Shown here: positions 9,625 to 17,342 of the stretch, piece by piece
How the letters are laid out: each line of letters opens with the position of its first letter
Numbering within the stretch: the stretch's first letter is position 1
Source: Terrirubrum flagellatum
GTDB taxonomy: Bacteria; Pseudomonadota; Alphaproteobacteria; Rhizobiales; Beijerinckiaceae
Direction: 5' to 3'
DNA length: 64,000 nt
Assembly: GCF_022059845.1 (NCBI RefSeq)
Contig: NZ_CP091852.1
Location: forward strand, 371,045-435,044
Made by a program: the position numbers and the translations under genes
The notes under the pieces: generated by a model
What the model was told of the DNA's origin: nothing
Seen by the model: the letters and a program-made list of their open reading frames with translations, nothing else
The model's database searches: none

Positions 9625-10695
9625 TTATAACACCCTCGTCGATTTCGGCGGCGGCGCGACAGATTTGCGCTCAATGAGCTTCGTCTTCAGCACCAGCCGC
9701 TTTGGAGTGTGGGCCACGCCGTCAATTCGCTCGACGAGGGCTTTGGCGCTTTCCGCGCCAAGTTCGAAGACAGGTTGCCGAATGACGGTGATCGGCGGGT
9801 CTGTGACTTCGGTCCAATCCGCATCATGGAAGGCGACAAGCGACACATCGTTCGGGATTCTCAACGCCAAGCTCCGGATGGTCTTGAAAACCTCCAGGGC
9901 GACGACATTGTCCGAAGCCAGGATCGCCGTTGGTCGTTCTGGCGACGACAAAAGCTCGGCGACAACGGGCCCTGTCGCGCCCTGTCGCGCCGACGCAAAA
10001 CGAATGAATCGATCGGCTTCTTGAATGCCGGCGTCGCGCGACGTTTGCAGAAACCCGTCGATTCGATCCCTGACGCTTGCAACGATGAGCTGGTGCATCC
10101 CGCGATAGATCGGGTCGTCAGAGTTTTTTGCGCTGACAAAAGCGATTTGTGTATGCCCTGCCTCAATAAGCATGCGCGTCGCGGCGGCGGCGGCGGCGCG
10201 GTCGTCCGCAGTGACAGCGTCGACTTTCAGGTCCGGTATTGCGCGGTCCATCAAGACTAACGGCCGCCCGGATTTGTGAACCTCTTCGAGGTGCTGCGTC
10301 GCCGTCGTGGAGGCGGGCGCCACGATCAGGCCGTCGACACGCTTGCCGACAAGCACCCGAACCGCGTCGCGTTCCTTCTCAACATCCTCCCCGGAGTTGG
10401 CGAGAATGACGTTAAAGCCTGCGTCACGCGCCGCTTCGCTGACGCCACGCACGGCATGCGCAAAAAAGGAATTCTCGATATCGCTGACAACGACGCCAAT
10501 GGTGCGAGATCTGCCGGTGGTCATGCTGCGCGCAAGCTCGTTGGGCTGATATCCGAGCTCTTGGGCGATCGAGAGAACCTTTTCGCGCGCGGCGGGGCTC
10601 GAGATTCCATAGCCGCCCATGACTCTGGCCGCCGTGGCTTTCGAGACGCCAGCCGCGTGCGCCACGTCCTGCAGGGTCACCAACCGCTTCTGCAC
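9625..10695 (-). CDS. LacI family transcriptional regulator
   Basis: A 356-residue DNA-binding regulator. The N-terminal helix-turn-helix is TLQDVAHAAGVSKATAARVM, followed by the hinge region and a periplasmic-binding-protein-like effector domain. I place the start at the GTG at 10695, just before VQKRLVTLQ and after an AGGAG; an ATG at 10731 in the same frame would add 12 arginine-rich residues. It is divergent from the Gfo/Idh operon, and two LacI-like operators lie between them at 10764-10800, so it very probably controls that operon. Its 3' end faces the ABC-F gene. Confidence 0.92.
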   Translation of the reverse strand: MQKRLVTLQDVAHAAGVSKATAARVMGGYGISSPAAREKVLSIAQELGYQPNELARSMTTGRSRTIGVVVSDIENSFFAHAVRGVSEAARDAGFNVILANSGEDVEKERDAVRVLVGKRVDGLIVAPASTTATQHLEEVHKSGRPLVLMDRAIPDLKVDAVTADDRAAAAAATRMLIEAGHTQIAFVSAKNSDDPIYRGMHQLIVASVRDRIDGFLQTSRDAGIQEADRFIRFASARQGATGPVVAELLSSPERPTAILASDNVVALEVFKTIRSLALRIPNDVSLVAFHDADWTEVTDPPITVIRQPVFELGAESAKALVERIDGVAHTPKRLVLKTKLIERKSVAPPPKSTRVL

Positions 10696-10763
10696 AGATC
10701 TCTCGCTCCTGACCGACCTATGTCGCAACATGTCGGCTCGTCAAACCGCTCGGCTGAATAAGC

Positions 10764-10814
10764 TTGACACCGGTATCATTTCTTATTGACACCGGTATCA
10801 CGTGTTCATATGAC
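10764..10814 (+). promoter_or_regulatory. Tandem LacI-type operators overlapping a sigma70-like promoter
   Basis: The 15-mer TTGACACCGGTATCA occurs twice, at 10764-10778 and 10786-10800, exactly 22 bp apart (two helical turns). Each contains TGAcACCGGTaTCA, a palindrome with one mismatched pair around the central CG step typical of LacI-family operators. The second copy begins with TTGACA, which with TATGAC at 10809-10814 (17-bp spacing) forms a plausible promoter toward the downstream dehydrogenase gene. A repressor bound here would occlude the -35 region. Confidence 0.72.
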
Positions 10815-10993
10815 CTAAATCGACCGTTAGGGGAAGCTGGCAGATGGAGCGCGTCCGCAAGCTCGCCAGAAGCGAGGGGGAGTCGGTAGGGCGCCGCGCG
10901 TCGATCCGTCGCTTCACATGCTGGCTCTCCAGCTCTCGAAACCAATCTCCAACGCTCTCAGGCTTCGGGCCATTCTGTGAGAGGGCCTAACCG

Positions 10994-12001
10994 GTGCCGC
11001 GAAAGGTCAGATGGGGCGTTCTGAGCACGGCGCAGATCGGGGTCAATCAAGTCATTCCGGCGATGCAGGCTGGCGCCTATTGTGAAATCGTCGGCATTGC
11101 GTCACGGGAAGAAGAGCGCGCCAGGGACGTCGCCAACAAACTAGGAATCCCTCAGGCGTTCGGCTCGTATGAAGCCTTGCTCGCTTCCCCCGATATCGAA
11201 GCGATCTACAACCCGCTTCCGAACCACTTGCATGCAGCTTTGACCATTCAGGCTCTCGAAGCCGGCAAGCATGTGCTTTGCGAAAAACCGATCGCGCTCA
11301 ATGCGGAGGAAGCTCGCGGTATTCTTGCCGCTCAGCGTCGGACTGGCCGCATTGTCGCTGAAGCGTTCATGGTGCGCTTTCATCCGCAGTGGCGCCAAGC
11401 GCGCGAATTGATTTTGGAGGGCCGTCTCGGCGACGTCCGCAGTATTCAGACGATCTTCTCGTATTTCCTCACCGACCCCGAAAACATCCGCAACAGGGCC
11501 GACATCGGCGGCGGCGGTCTCTATGACATCGGGTGCTACGCGGTGAACGCCGCCCGCTTTCTCTTCGGCGAGGAGCCCACACGCGCTATTGGCTTGTTTG
11601 ATCGCGATCCTCTGATGGCGACCGACAGGCTCACGAGCGGCCTCGTGGAATTCCCTGAAGGGCGGCATCTGACGTTCACCTGCGCTACCCAACTGGTTCC
11701 CTGCCAGCGTGTGCAGGTTCTGGGATCCAGGGCTCGGATCGAAATCCAGATCCCGTTCAATGCGCCTCGCGCCGTATCCGCCACGATGGTTCTTGACGAT
11801 GGTCGCGATCTTGTTGGCGGCGGCCGTGAAACGATCGAACTGGCCGCCTGCGATCAATACACTTTGCAAGGCGACGCATTTTCGCAAGCGGTGCTCGGAG
11901 AACGCGCTCTGGAATGGGGGCTCGAAGATGCCGTCGCGAACATGCGTGTGATTGACGCCCTGTTCCGATCCGCAAGGTCGGAGTGGTGGGAGCGTCCTTG
12001 A
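10994..12001 (+). CDS. Gfo/Idh/MocA family NAD(P)-dependent oxidoreductase
   Basis: A 335-residue dehydrogenase. The N-terminal Rossmann fold is visible in RWGVLSTAQIGVNQVIPAM and the conserved EKPIALNAEEA carries the Gfo/Idh/MocA Glu-Lys-Pro motif. The C-terminal alpha/beta domain follows from about residue 125. The start is GTG at 10994, about 180 nt downstream of the predicted promoter. Members oxidise sugars, inositols or hydroxy compounds. It is first in an operon with an FAD oxidoreductase and an importer; the substrate cannot be told. Confidence 0.9.
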   Translation: MPRKVRWGVLSTAQIGVNQVIPAMQAGAYCEIVGIASREEERARDVANKLGIPQAFGSYEALLASPDIEAIYNPLPNHLHAALTIQALEAGKHVLCEKPIALNAEEARGILAAQRRTGRIVAEAFMVRFHPQWRQARELILEGRLGDVRSIQTIFSYFLTDPENIRNRADIGGGGLYDIGCYAVNAARFLFGEEPTRAIGLFDRDPLMATDRLTSGLVEFPEGRHLTFTCATQLVPCQRVQVLGSRARIEIQIPFNAPRAVSATMVLDDGRDLVGGGRETIELAACDQYTLQGDAFSQAVLGERALEWGLEDAVANMRVIDALFRSARSEWWERP

Positions 12002-12038
12002 CGTCGGTCGCGTGCGGAAAAGCTGAAAGGAAGCCGAG

Positions 12039-13217
12039 GTGAGCATGACGTCCGCATCGTTACGTGTTGCAGTGATTGGCGGCGGAATCATTGGCGTCTC
12101 CTCCGCTGTTCACCTTGCCCGTCTGGGAGCGCGTGTCACGCTTCTCACCGAGCATGGAGTCGCGAACGAAGCTTCCGGGCGTTCGCTCGCCTGGCTGAAT
12201 TCGGCCCGCTTCCGTTCCAGCGAATATCATCGGCTGCGCATGATTGGCATCGACCGATATCGCACGCTGGCCGCGCGGCATCCCGATGCAAAGTGGTTGA
12301 GATTTGATGGCGGCCTCACCTGGGACGCGGATGACGCTTCAAACAAGATCGCCGACGCTTTCGCTCACGAAACGCGCGTGGGTTACGACGCTCTGCACAT
12401 ATCTGCCGACCAGATCGACGCCGTCACTCCGGGCTTGGATGCGCGCGTGGTGACGCCACAGGGCGCGATTTTCAACCCCGGTGAAGGCTGGGTTGATCTG
12501 CCATCTCTGATCTCGATCCTTCTCGATGAGTTTAGATCTCGTGGCGGCCAGATTGCGCTCGACGCAGGCGATGTTTCTGTCGATGTCAATGGCGGAAGAG
12601 TCAAAGGTGTTGTCACAGCGCACAATGATCGCGTCGACTGCGACGCCGTGTTGGTTGCGACCGGCGCGGCGATTCCGAAGTTTGCCGCGCAGGTGGGTCA
12701 CGTCATCCCCGATGCGACGCCAATCGCGCTTCTTGCGCGCTCGAAGCCTTTTGATCATCAGCTCAAAGCGGTCCTGAATACGCCGAATGTCGCCATGCGG
12801 CCGACGCCGGACGGCGCCATCGTGTTCGATTCGGCTTGGTCGGAGCAGCAGACATCGCGCGCAAAGGACGGCGGATTTCGGATCGAGCCTTCCACGCTGG
12901 AAAGACTTGTCGCGGAAGCTTCAAAGGTGCTCGCAGGCAATCCGAAAATTGAACTTGCCGGTTACGGGATTGGGTTCAAACCGGTTCCAAAGGATGGTGA
13001 GCCCGTTCTGGGAGCGCTCGACGGCATTCCCGGTTATTTCGTCGCATTTACCCATAGCGGAGCCACTGTGGGGCTCATTTCCGGCGAACTGCTCGCGCGT
13101 GAAATCATCGTCGGTGAACTCAGCCCTTTGCTGAAGAATTTCAGGCCCGGCCGATTTGCGCAAACGAGGTCGCCAAATCGGCCCGATGATGCACGCAGCA
13201 AAGAGGCGGTCGGCTAG
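12039..13217 (+). CDS. FAD-dependent oxidoreductase (DAO/glycine oxidase-like)
   Basis: A 392-residue flavoprotein of the D-amino-acid-oxidase fold. Its FAD-binding dinucleotide motif is VIGGGIIGVSSA near the N-terminus, followed by the usual EASGRSLAWLN block, and the C-terminus has YFVAFTHSGATVG, the second FAD contact. The start is GTG at 12039, or ATG at 12045 behind AAAGGAAG; the two differ by two residues. Such enzymes oxidise secondary or primary amines and amino acids. Its location between a dehydrogenase and an amino-acid-type importer supports an amine or amino-acid substrate. Confidence 0.88.
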   Translation: MSMTSASLRVAVIGGGIIGVSSAVHLARLGARVTLLTEHGVANEASGRSLAWLNSARFRSSEYHRLRMIGIDRYRTLAARHPDAKWLRFDGGLTWDADDASNKIADAFAHETRVGYDALHISADQIDAVTPGLDARVVTPQGAIFNPGEGWVDLPSLISILLDEFRSRGGQIALDAGDVSVDVNGGRVKGVVTAHNDRVDCDAVLVATGAAIPKFAAQVGHVIPDATPIALLARSKPFDHQLKAVLNTPNVAMRPTPDGAIVFDSAWSEQQTSRAKDGGFRIEPSTLERLVAEASKVLAGNPKIELAGYGIGFKPVPKDGEPVLGALDGIPGYFVAFTHSGATVGLISGELLAREIIVGELSPLLKNFRPGRFAQTRSPNRPDDARSKEAVG

Positions 13218-13294
13218 CCGCACACAATCATTTTCGAGCGGACGGCAAGTATCGTCTGTTGATGGCCAACGTTTTCACGGAGAGGAGAAAAGCG

Positions 13295-14146
13295 ATGGTG
13301 AACGAAAAGCCTGCACTCACACGATTGATGCTTTCGGCCTTCGTTGGCCTGACAATCACTTGCTCGGCGCACGCGCAAGGCCTTCCACCTGTGCCCAAGG
13401 AAATTCTCTCGAAGGGAGTCCTCCGCGTCGGCGTCAAATGCGACTCTCCACCCTTCGGCTCACTCGACACAAGCGGCAAGCCGATCGGAATAGAGGTGAC
13501 GATGGCGCGCCGCATGGCCGAATTCGCATTCGGCTCGCCGGACAAGGTGGATTTGCAATGCGTCACCTCGGAGGCGCGAATTCCATCGCTCAATGGCGGA
13601 AAAATCGACATCATCCTTGCGACGCTTGGAAAGTTCCCGGAGCGTGCAAAAGTGATCGACTTCACCGAATACTATATGTGGGGCACCAGCAACGCGATGG
13701 TTCCAAAAGACAGTTCTGCAACCAAGCTGGCCGATCTCAAGGACAAGAATATCTGTCTCGTGAAAGGCGCATCACAGGCGAAATGGCTTACCGAGAACAT
13801 CCCGGGCGTCAAGCTTACGCAGCTCAACACGACGTCAGATTGCATCCAGGCGCTTCGGCAGGCGCGGGTCGATGGATTTGTTGGCGACGGCGGGCTGGTA
13901 TGGTCGCTGAGCTCAAACTATCCCGACCTTCGCGTCATTGAAGAAGGGTTGGACCTTGGCTTCAATGCTATTGGCTTGCGCAAGGGCGAGAAGGATCTGC
14001 AGACATTCCTCGATGCAGCTTTGCTCCAGATGAAGAAGGAAGGCTATTACGCCAGGATCATTCCTGACTTCGTCAATAATCCGATTGTGCTTCGCGAAGT
14101 CGTCAAGTCCTTCCAGACTGAGCCCCCTTCAGCGCCGCGCATCTAG
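13295..14146 (+). CDS. Amino-acid-type ABC transporter substrate-binding protein
   Basis: A 283-residue periplasmic binding protein of the polar-amino-acid family (bac_solute family 3). The signal peptide ends in SAHAQG, and the mature protein contains LRVGVKCDSPPFGSLD and GIEVTMARRMAE, the standard family opening. The ATG at 13295 is preceded by AGAGGAGAAA, which decides it over upstream in-frame TTG and ATG codons at 13259 and 13262. A strong hairpin follows the stop. It delivers substrate to the two permeases downstream; no ATPase gene accompanies them. Confidence 0.9.
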   Translation: MVNEKPALTRLMLSAFVGLTITCSAHAQGLPPVPKEILSKGVLRVGVKCDSPPFGSLDTSGKPIGIEVTMARRMAEFAFGSPDKVDLQCVTSEARIPSLNGGKIDIILATLGKFPERAKVIDFTEYYMWGTSNAMVPKDSSATKLADLKDKNICLVKGASQAKWLTENIPGVKLTQLNTTSDCIQALRQARVDGFVGDGGLVWSLSSNYPDLRVIEEGLDLGFNAIGLRKGEKDLQTFLDAALLQMKKEGYYARIIPDFVNNPIVLREVVKSFQTEPPSAPRI

Positions 14147-14157
14147 CGTTCTGAGAC

Positions 14158-14186
14158 GCCGGCGGCGCCGTCTGCGCGCCGCCGGC
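14158..14186 (+). terminator. Intercistronic GC-rich hairpin after binding-protein gene
   Basis: GCCGGCGGCGC at 14158-14168 pairs perfectly with GCGCCGCCGGC at 14176-14186, an 11-bp stem with a 7-nt loop, 12 bases after the binding-protein stop. There is no long T-tract. In an operon this kind of hairpin usually causes partial termination or protects the upstream message, favouring binding protein over permease. Confidence 0.65.
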
Positions 14187-14238
14187 CCTTTCAGCCACGA
14201 GACGACCAGGGACATCCGGAAAGGAAATCGGCTGGTTC

Positions 14239-14910
14239 ATGCTTGGCTCCTTTGATTGGAACTACATCTTCGAGACGCTTCCCAAGCTTCTCGACGGACT
14301 GCAGATGACCCTGCGGGTGAGCGCGACATCGATCTTTCTTTCCCTTCTTTTCGGCTTGTTTGGCGCCTACGTTCGGAATAGTCGGATACGGACGCTCTCG
14401 GCCGTCGTCATTGGTTACGTGCAATTCGTTCGCGGCACGCCCTTTCTGGTTCAGATCTTTTTCATCTTTTATGGATTCCCGAACATCGGAATCGTGCTCT
14501 CGACGTTCTGGTCCGGCGTCGCGGCGCTAACCCTCTGGGCAAGTTCATTTCATATCGAGAGTTTCCGCGCCGGGCTTTCAACTGTGAGCCCTGGCGTGAA
14601 AGACGCGGCCGCGTCACTGGGTCTCAAGCGATCGCACTATTCGATATTCATCGTTTTTCCAATTGCGCTCAGGGCCGCTTTGCCCTCCACGCTCAACACG
14701 ATCGTCGCCACCTTGAAGAACTCGGCATATCTTCAGACGATCGGACTTGTGGAGCTTACCTTTGTCGCCGTCGAGCGTGTGGCTTACGAATTTCGCACGC
14801 TTGAGATGTTTTCGACAATCTGCGTCATTTATCTCGGTTGCGTGCTGATCGTCTCCGCTCTCGGATACCGGGTGCAGCATTGGCTTGACCGGCCTTATGT
14901 CAGGAGCTGA
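14239..14910 (+). CDS. Amino-acid ABC transporter permease
   Basis: A 223-residue inner-membrane permease of the HisM/HisQ family. It contains QFVRGTPFLVQIFFIFYGF, the typical RGTPxLVQ motif of polar-amino-acid permeases, and the ATPase-docking loop VKDAAASLGLKRSHYS. About five membrane segments fit its length. It is followed after 3 bases by its partner permease. Confidence 0.9.
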   Translation: MLGSFDWNYIFETLPKLLDGLQMTLRVSATSIFLSLLFGLFGAYVRNSRIRTLSAVVIGYVQFVRGTPFLVQIFFIFYGFPNIGIVLSTFWSGVAALTLWASSFHIESFRAGLSTVSPGVKDAAASLGLKRSHYSIFIVFPIALRAALPSTLNTIVATLKNSAYLQTIGLVELTFVAVERVAYEFRTLEMFSTICVIYLGCVLIVSALGYRVQHWLDRPYVRS

Positions 14911-14913
14911 GCC

Positions 14914-15651
14914 GTGCTTCTGATCCAATATAGCCAGGTTCTCACAGTCGGCCTCGTCTGGACGCTTCTGCTCGGTCTGGTGGTGAGCCTGTTGGCGACG
15001 GTCGTCGCCACCGTCTTCACATTCGTCATTTCGCGCAAGAGCGTCATCGCGAGCACCATGGCTTTCGCTCTGGTTGAAGTCCTGCGCGACATTCCGCTCA
15101 TCGTGACGGTGCTCTTCACATACTTTGTATTGCCTATTCTTGGACTCTCGCTCAGCCCGTTCTGGTCGACGGCGATAAGCCTGTCTCTTTGGGGAGGCGC
15201 GAACGGCGCGAATATCATTCGCGCCGGACTCACAAGCGTCGGCAAGGATCAGCGCGAGGCGGCGGCCTCGCTCGGCTTGCGATCGTGGAAGGCGATGGTG
15301 TTGGTAATCCTTCCGCAGGCGATGCGGGTCATTCTGCCTCCCTATGTCGGATTGGTCACGTCACTGGTGCAGGCGACATCGCTGGGCGCGGTGGTCGGCA
15401 TGCAGGAGTTGCTGCGCGCTGGTCAGATCCTGATCGAGCAGACGACGATTTCTCAGGGCGGGAGCCCCGCGTTCCTCGTCTACAGCGCGATCCTTGTCGT
15501 GTTCTTTATCATTTGCTGGGGAATCTCGATGGGTGGGATGTTTCTTGAGCGCTTTTTCAACCGCGCCTACGAGACGCCCCGTGGTGGCGCGACAGCCGCA
15601 TCACGTTCCGCCGAGGCGGCGACCTTGACGATGCCGGAGATACGCGCGTGA
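14914..15651 (+). CDS. Amino-acid ABC transporter permease
   Basis: A 245-residue permease with a GTG start. EVLRDIPLIVTVLFTYF replaces the RGTP motif by RDIP. The docking loop is QREAAASLGLRSWKAMVL. It pairs with the preceding permease to form the channel. Its stop overlaps the GTG of the MmgE/PrpD gene (GTGA), indicating translational coupling. The C-terminus ends in a soluble Ala/Thr-rich tail. Confidence 0.9.
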   Translation: MLLIQYSQVLTVGLVWTLLLGLVVSLLATVVATVFTFVISRKSVIASTMAFALVEVLRDIPLIVTVLFTYFVLPILGLSLSPFWSTAISLSLWGGANGANIIRAGLTSVGKDQREAAASLGLRSWKAMVLVILPQAMRVILPPYVGLVTSLVQATSLGAVVGMQELLRAGQILIEQTTISQGGSPAFLVYSAILVVFFIICWGISMGGMFLERFFNRAYETPRGGATAASRSAEAATLTMPEIRA

Positions 15652-17051
15652 GCGAAATCGCCTGCGCTGAAATCGAGGACTCATTTGCTGCGCTCGTGGC
15701 AGGCGCGGCCCTTGAAATCTCTCCGGAAGCGGAGGCCACCGCCGCGGAGCATCTGACGGACCTAGTTGGCGTCGCGCTTGCCGCGGTTGAGGAGCCGGCG
15801 TTTCGCGCGTTGCTGCGGACATATGAACCGACGCATTCGGGCCGAAACAGCGCCCGCGTATGGGGAACGCAGATCCGATTGCCGCGTCGTGACGCCGCCT
15901 TGATGAACGCTTTCGCCGGGCACTTCCATGATTTTGACGATGACGAGACCGAACTGGCCATGGCGCATGTCACGGTGACTGCCGCGACGGCCGCGTTGAC
16001 GACAGCAGACAGCGTGCCGGGAGCGACCGGCAAGCGATTGCTGAGAGCCTACATTCACGGGGTGGAAACCGCGACGAGACTCGGGAGGCTGATCAATCCT
16101 GAGCATTACCGTCGTGGCTGGCACGCGAGCGCGACGCTCGGCGTATTCGCGGCGGCAGCAGCCAGCGGGCATGTCATCGGGGTGCGGGCGAGCGAGATGC
16201 GTCATGCGCTCGGGATCGCGGCTTCTTTTGCATCGGGCTTGCGAAGCAATTTCGGCAGCGACGCAAAGCCGCTTCAGGTCGCAAGCGCTGTTGCTCAGGG
16301 CATGCTCGCGAGCGAATTGGCTGTTGCGGGCCTGACTTCCACGCCAGGCAGTCTTCTCGGCCCCAATGGTTACACCAGGCTGTTCGGCGAGCAGGATGTT
16401 TCAGTCGAGGCTCTCCTGAATTTTGGCGCTCCATTTGACCTTGTCGGATCGGGCCTGACCATCAAGGCGTTTCCCTGCTGCACGGCGGCGCATACTGCGG
16501 TAGACGCTCTTTTGGGAATGACGACTGAAAGCGGAGTAGCCCCGTCGCAGATTGATCGCGTCACCTGCTGGGTGGACCCAGCAGTCCCAAACATCCTGAC
16601 GCGCGACCGACCTGGAAACGCCCTCGAAGCGAAATTCAGCATGCCCTTTTGTCTCGCCGCTGCTTCAATTTATGGACGATTGCGTCTTTCTGAATTTAAA
16701 GACGAGATTGTGAGAAGCGCAGCGGTGCAGGAGATGATGAATCGCATCGAGGTTCGAACAGATTCAAACCTGCCCAAAGGGCCGAGTGGAATCTCGGTGT
16801 CGTCCCGCGTCAGGCTGAAATTGCGAGACGGTTCGCAGATCGAACGATTTTCAGAGTATGTTCCCGGCGGTCCCCATCGCCGGCTTACGCACGATCAGCT
16901 CCGGGCGAAGTTCAACGCGTGCGTCGTCGCCGTGCTTGATCGCGAAAGAGTGGCCGCCGCGTTCGATTCGCTATTGGACGTTGCTGAGGCAAAAGATTGC
17001 CGGTCCTTACTGGATTTAATCTGTCAGCGTCAGACCAATGGGAAATCCTGA
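15648..17051 (+). CDS. MmgE/PrpD family protein
   Basis: A 467-residue cytoplasmic protein of the MmgE/PrpD fold, which includes 2-methylcitrate dehydratase, cis-aconitate decarboxylase and iminodisuccinate epimerase. Family hallmarks include NAFAGHFHDFDDDE, the GWHASATLGVFAAAAA block, and FPCCTAAHTAVDALLGM. The GTG start overlaps the upstream permease stop. Being at the end of an amine/amino-acid uptake operon with an FAD oxidoreductase and a Gfo/Idh dehydrogenase, it is more likely an epimerase, lyase or dehydratase for an imported compound than a methylcitrate-cycle enzyme. That is inference. Confidence 0.85.
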   Translation: MSEIACAEIEDSFAALVAGAALEISPEAEATAAEHLTDLVGVALAAVEEPAFRALLRTYEPTHSGRNSARVWGTQIRLPRRDAALMNAFAGHFHDFDDDETELAMAHVTVTAATAALTTADSVPGATGKRLLRAYIHGVETATRLGRLINPEHYRRGWHASATLGVFAAAAASGHVIGVRASEMRHALGIAASFASGLRSNFGSDAKPLQVASAVAQGMLASELAVAGLTSTPGSLLGPNGYTRLFGEQDVSVEALLNFGAPFDLVGSGLTIKAFPCCTAAHTAVDALLGMTTESGVAPSQIDRVTCWVDPAVPNILTRDRPGNALEAKFSMPFCLAAASIYGRLRLSEFKDEIVRSAAVQEMMNRIEVRTDSNLPKGPSGISVSSRVRLKLRDGSQIERFSEYVPGGPHRRLTHDQLRAKFNACVVAVLDRERVAAAFDSLLDVAEAKDCRSLLDLICQRQTNGKS

Positions 17052-17342
17052 CGTTGTTTTCTGCGGCTCTATTGAAAGCAAGATCCGTATCTTGACCGAA
17101 TTGCGTAGCCTGCAACGCTTACGCAAAGGCTCGCTTTGGTGGTTGAGCTTGAGCGGCCGACCGTGGCGCGTCTGAAAACTTCGATGCCCTTATAGGGTCC
17201 GCTCCTCCCTGCTCGAGATTCAGGCGCGGGACGTTCTGCCCAGAGCGATCCAGTTCGGCGGCTTCAGATCAGCGCGACAACAAGGTCGGCGAAAACCATA
17301 ACACTTCCGCATGCGACTTGTGTTTCAAAGCAGACGCTCAAT

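Noticed and set aside
17052..17342. Possible gene between the MmgE/PrpD and patatin genes.
   Set aside because: Only short antisense or Arg-rich frames are present and none resembles a protein; left as a convergent intergenic gap of 291 bases.
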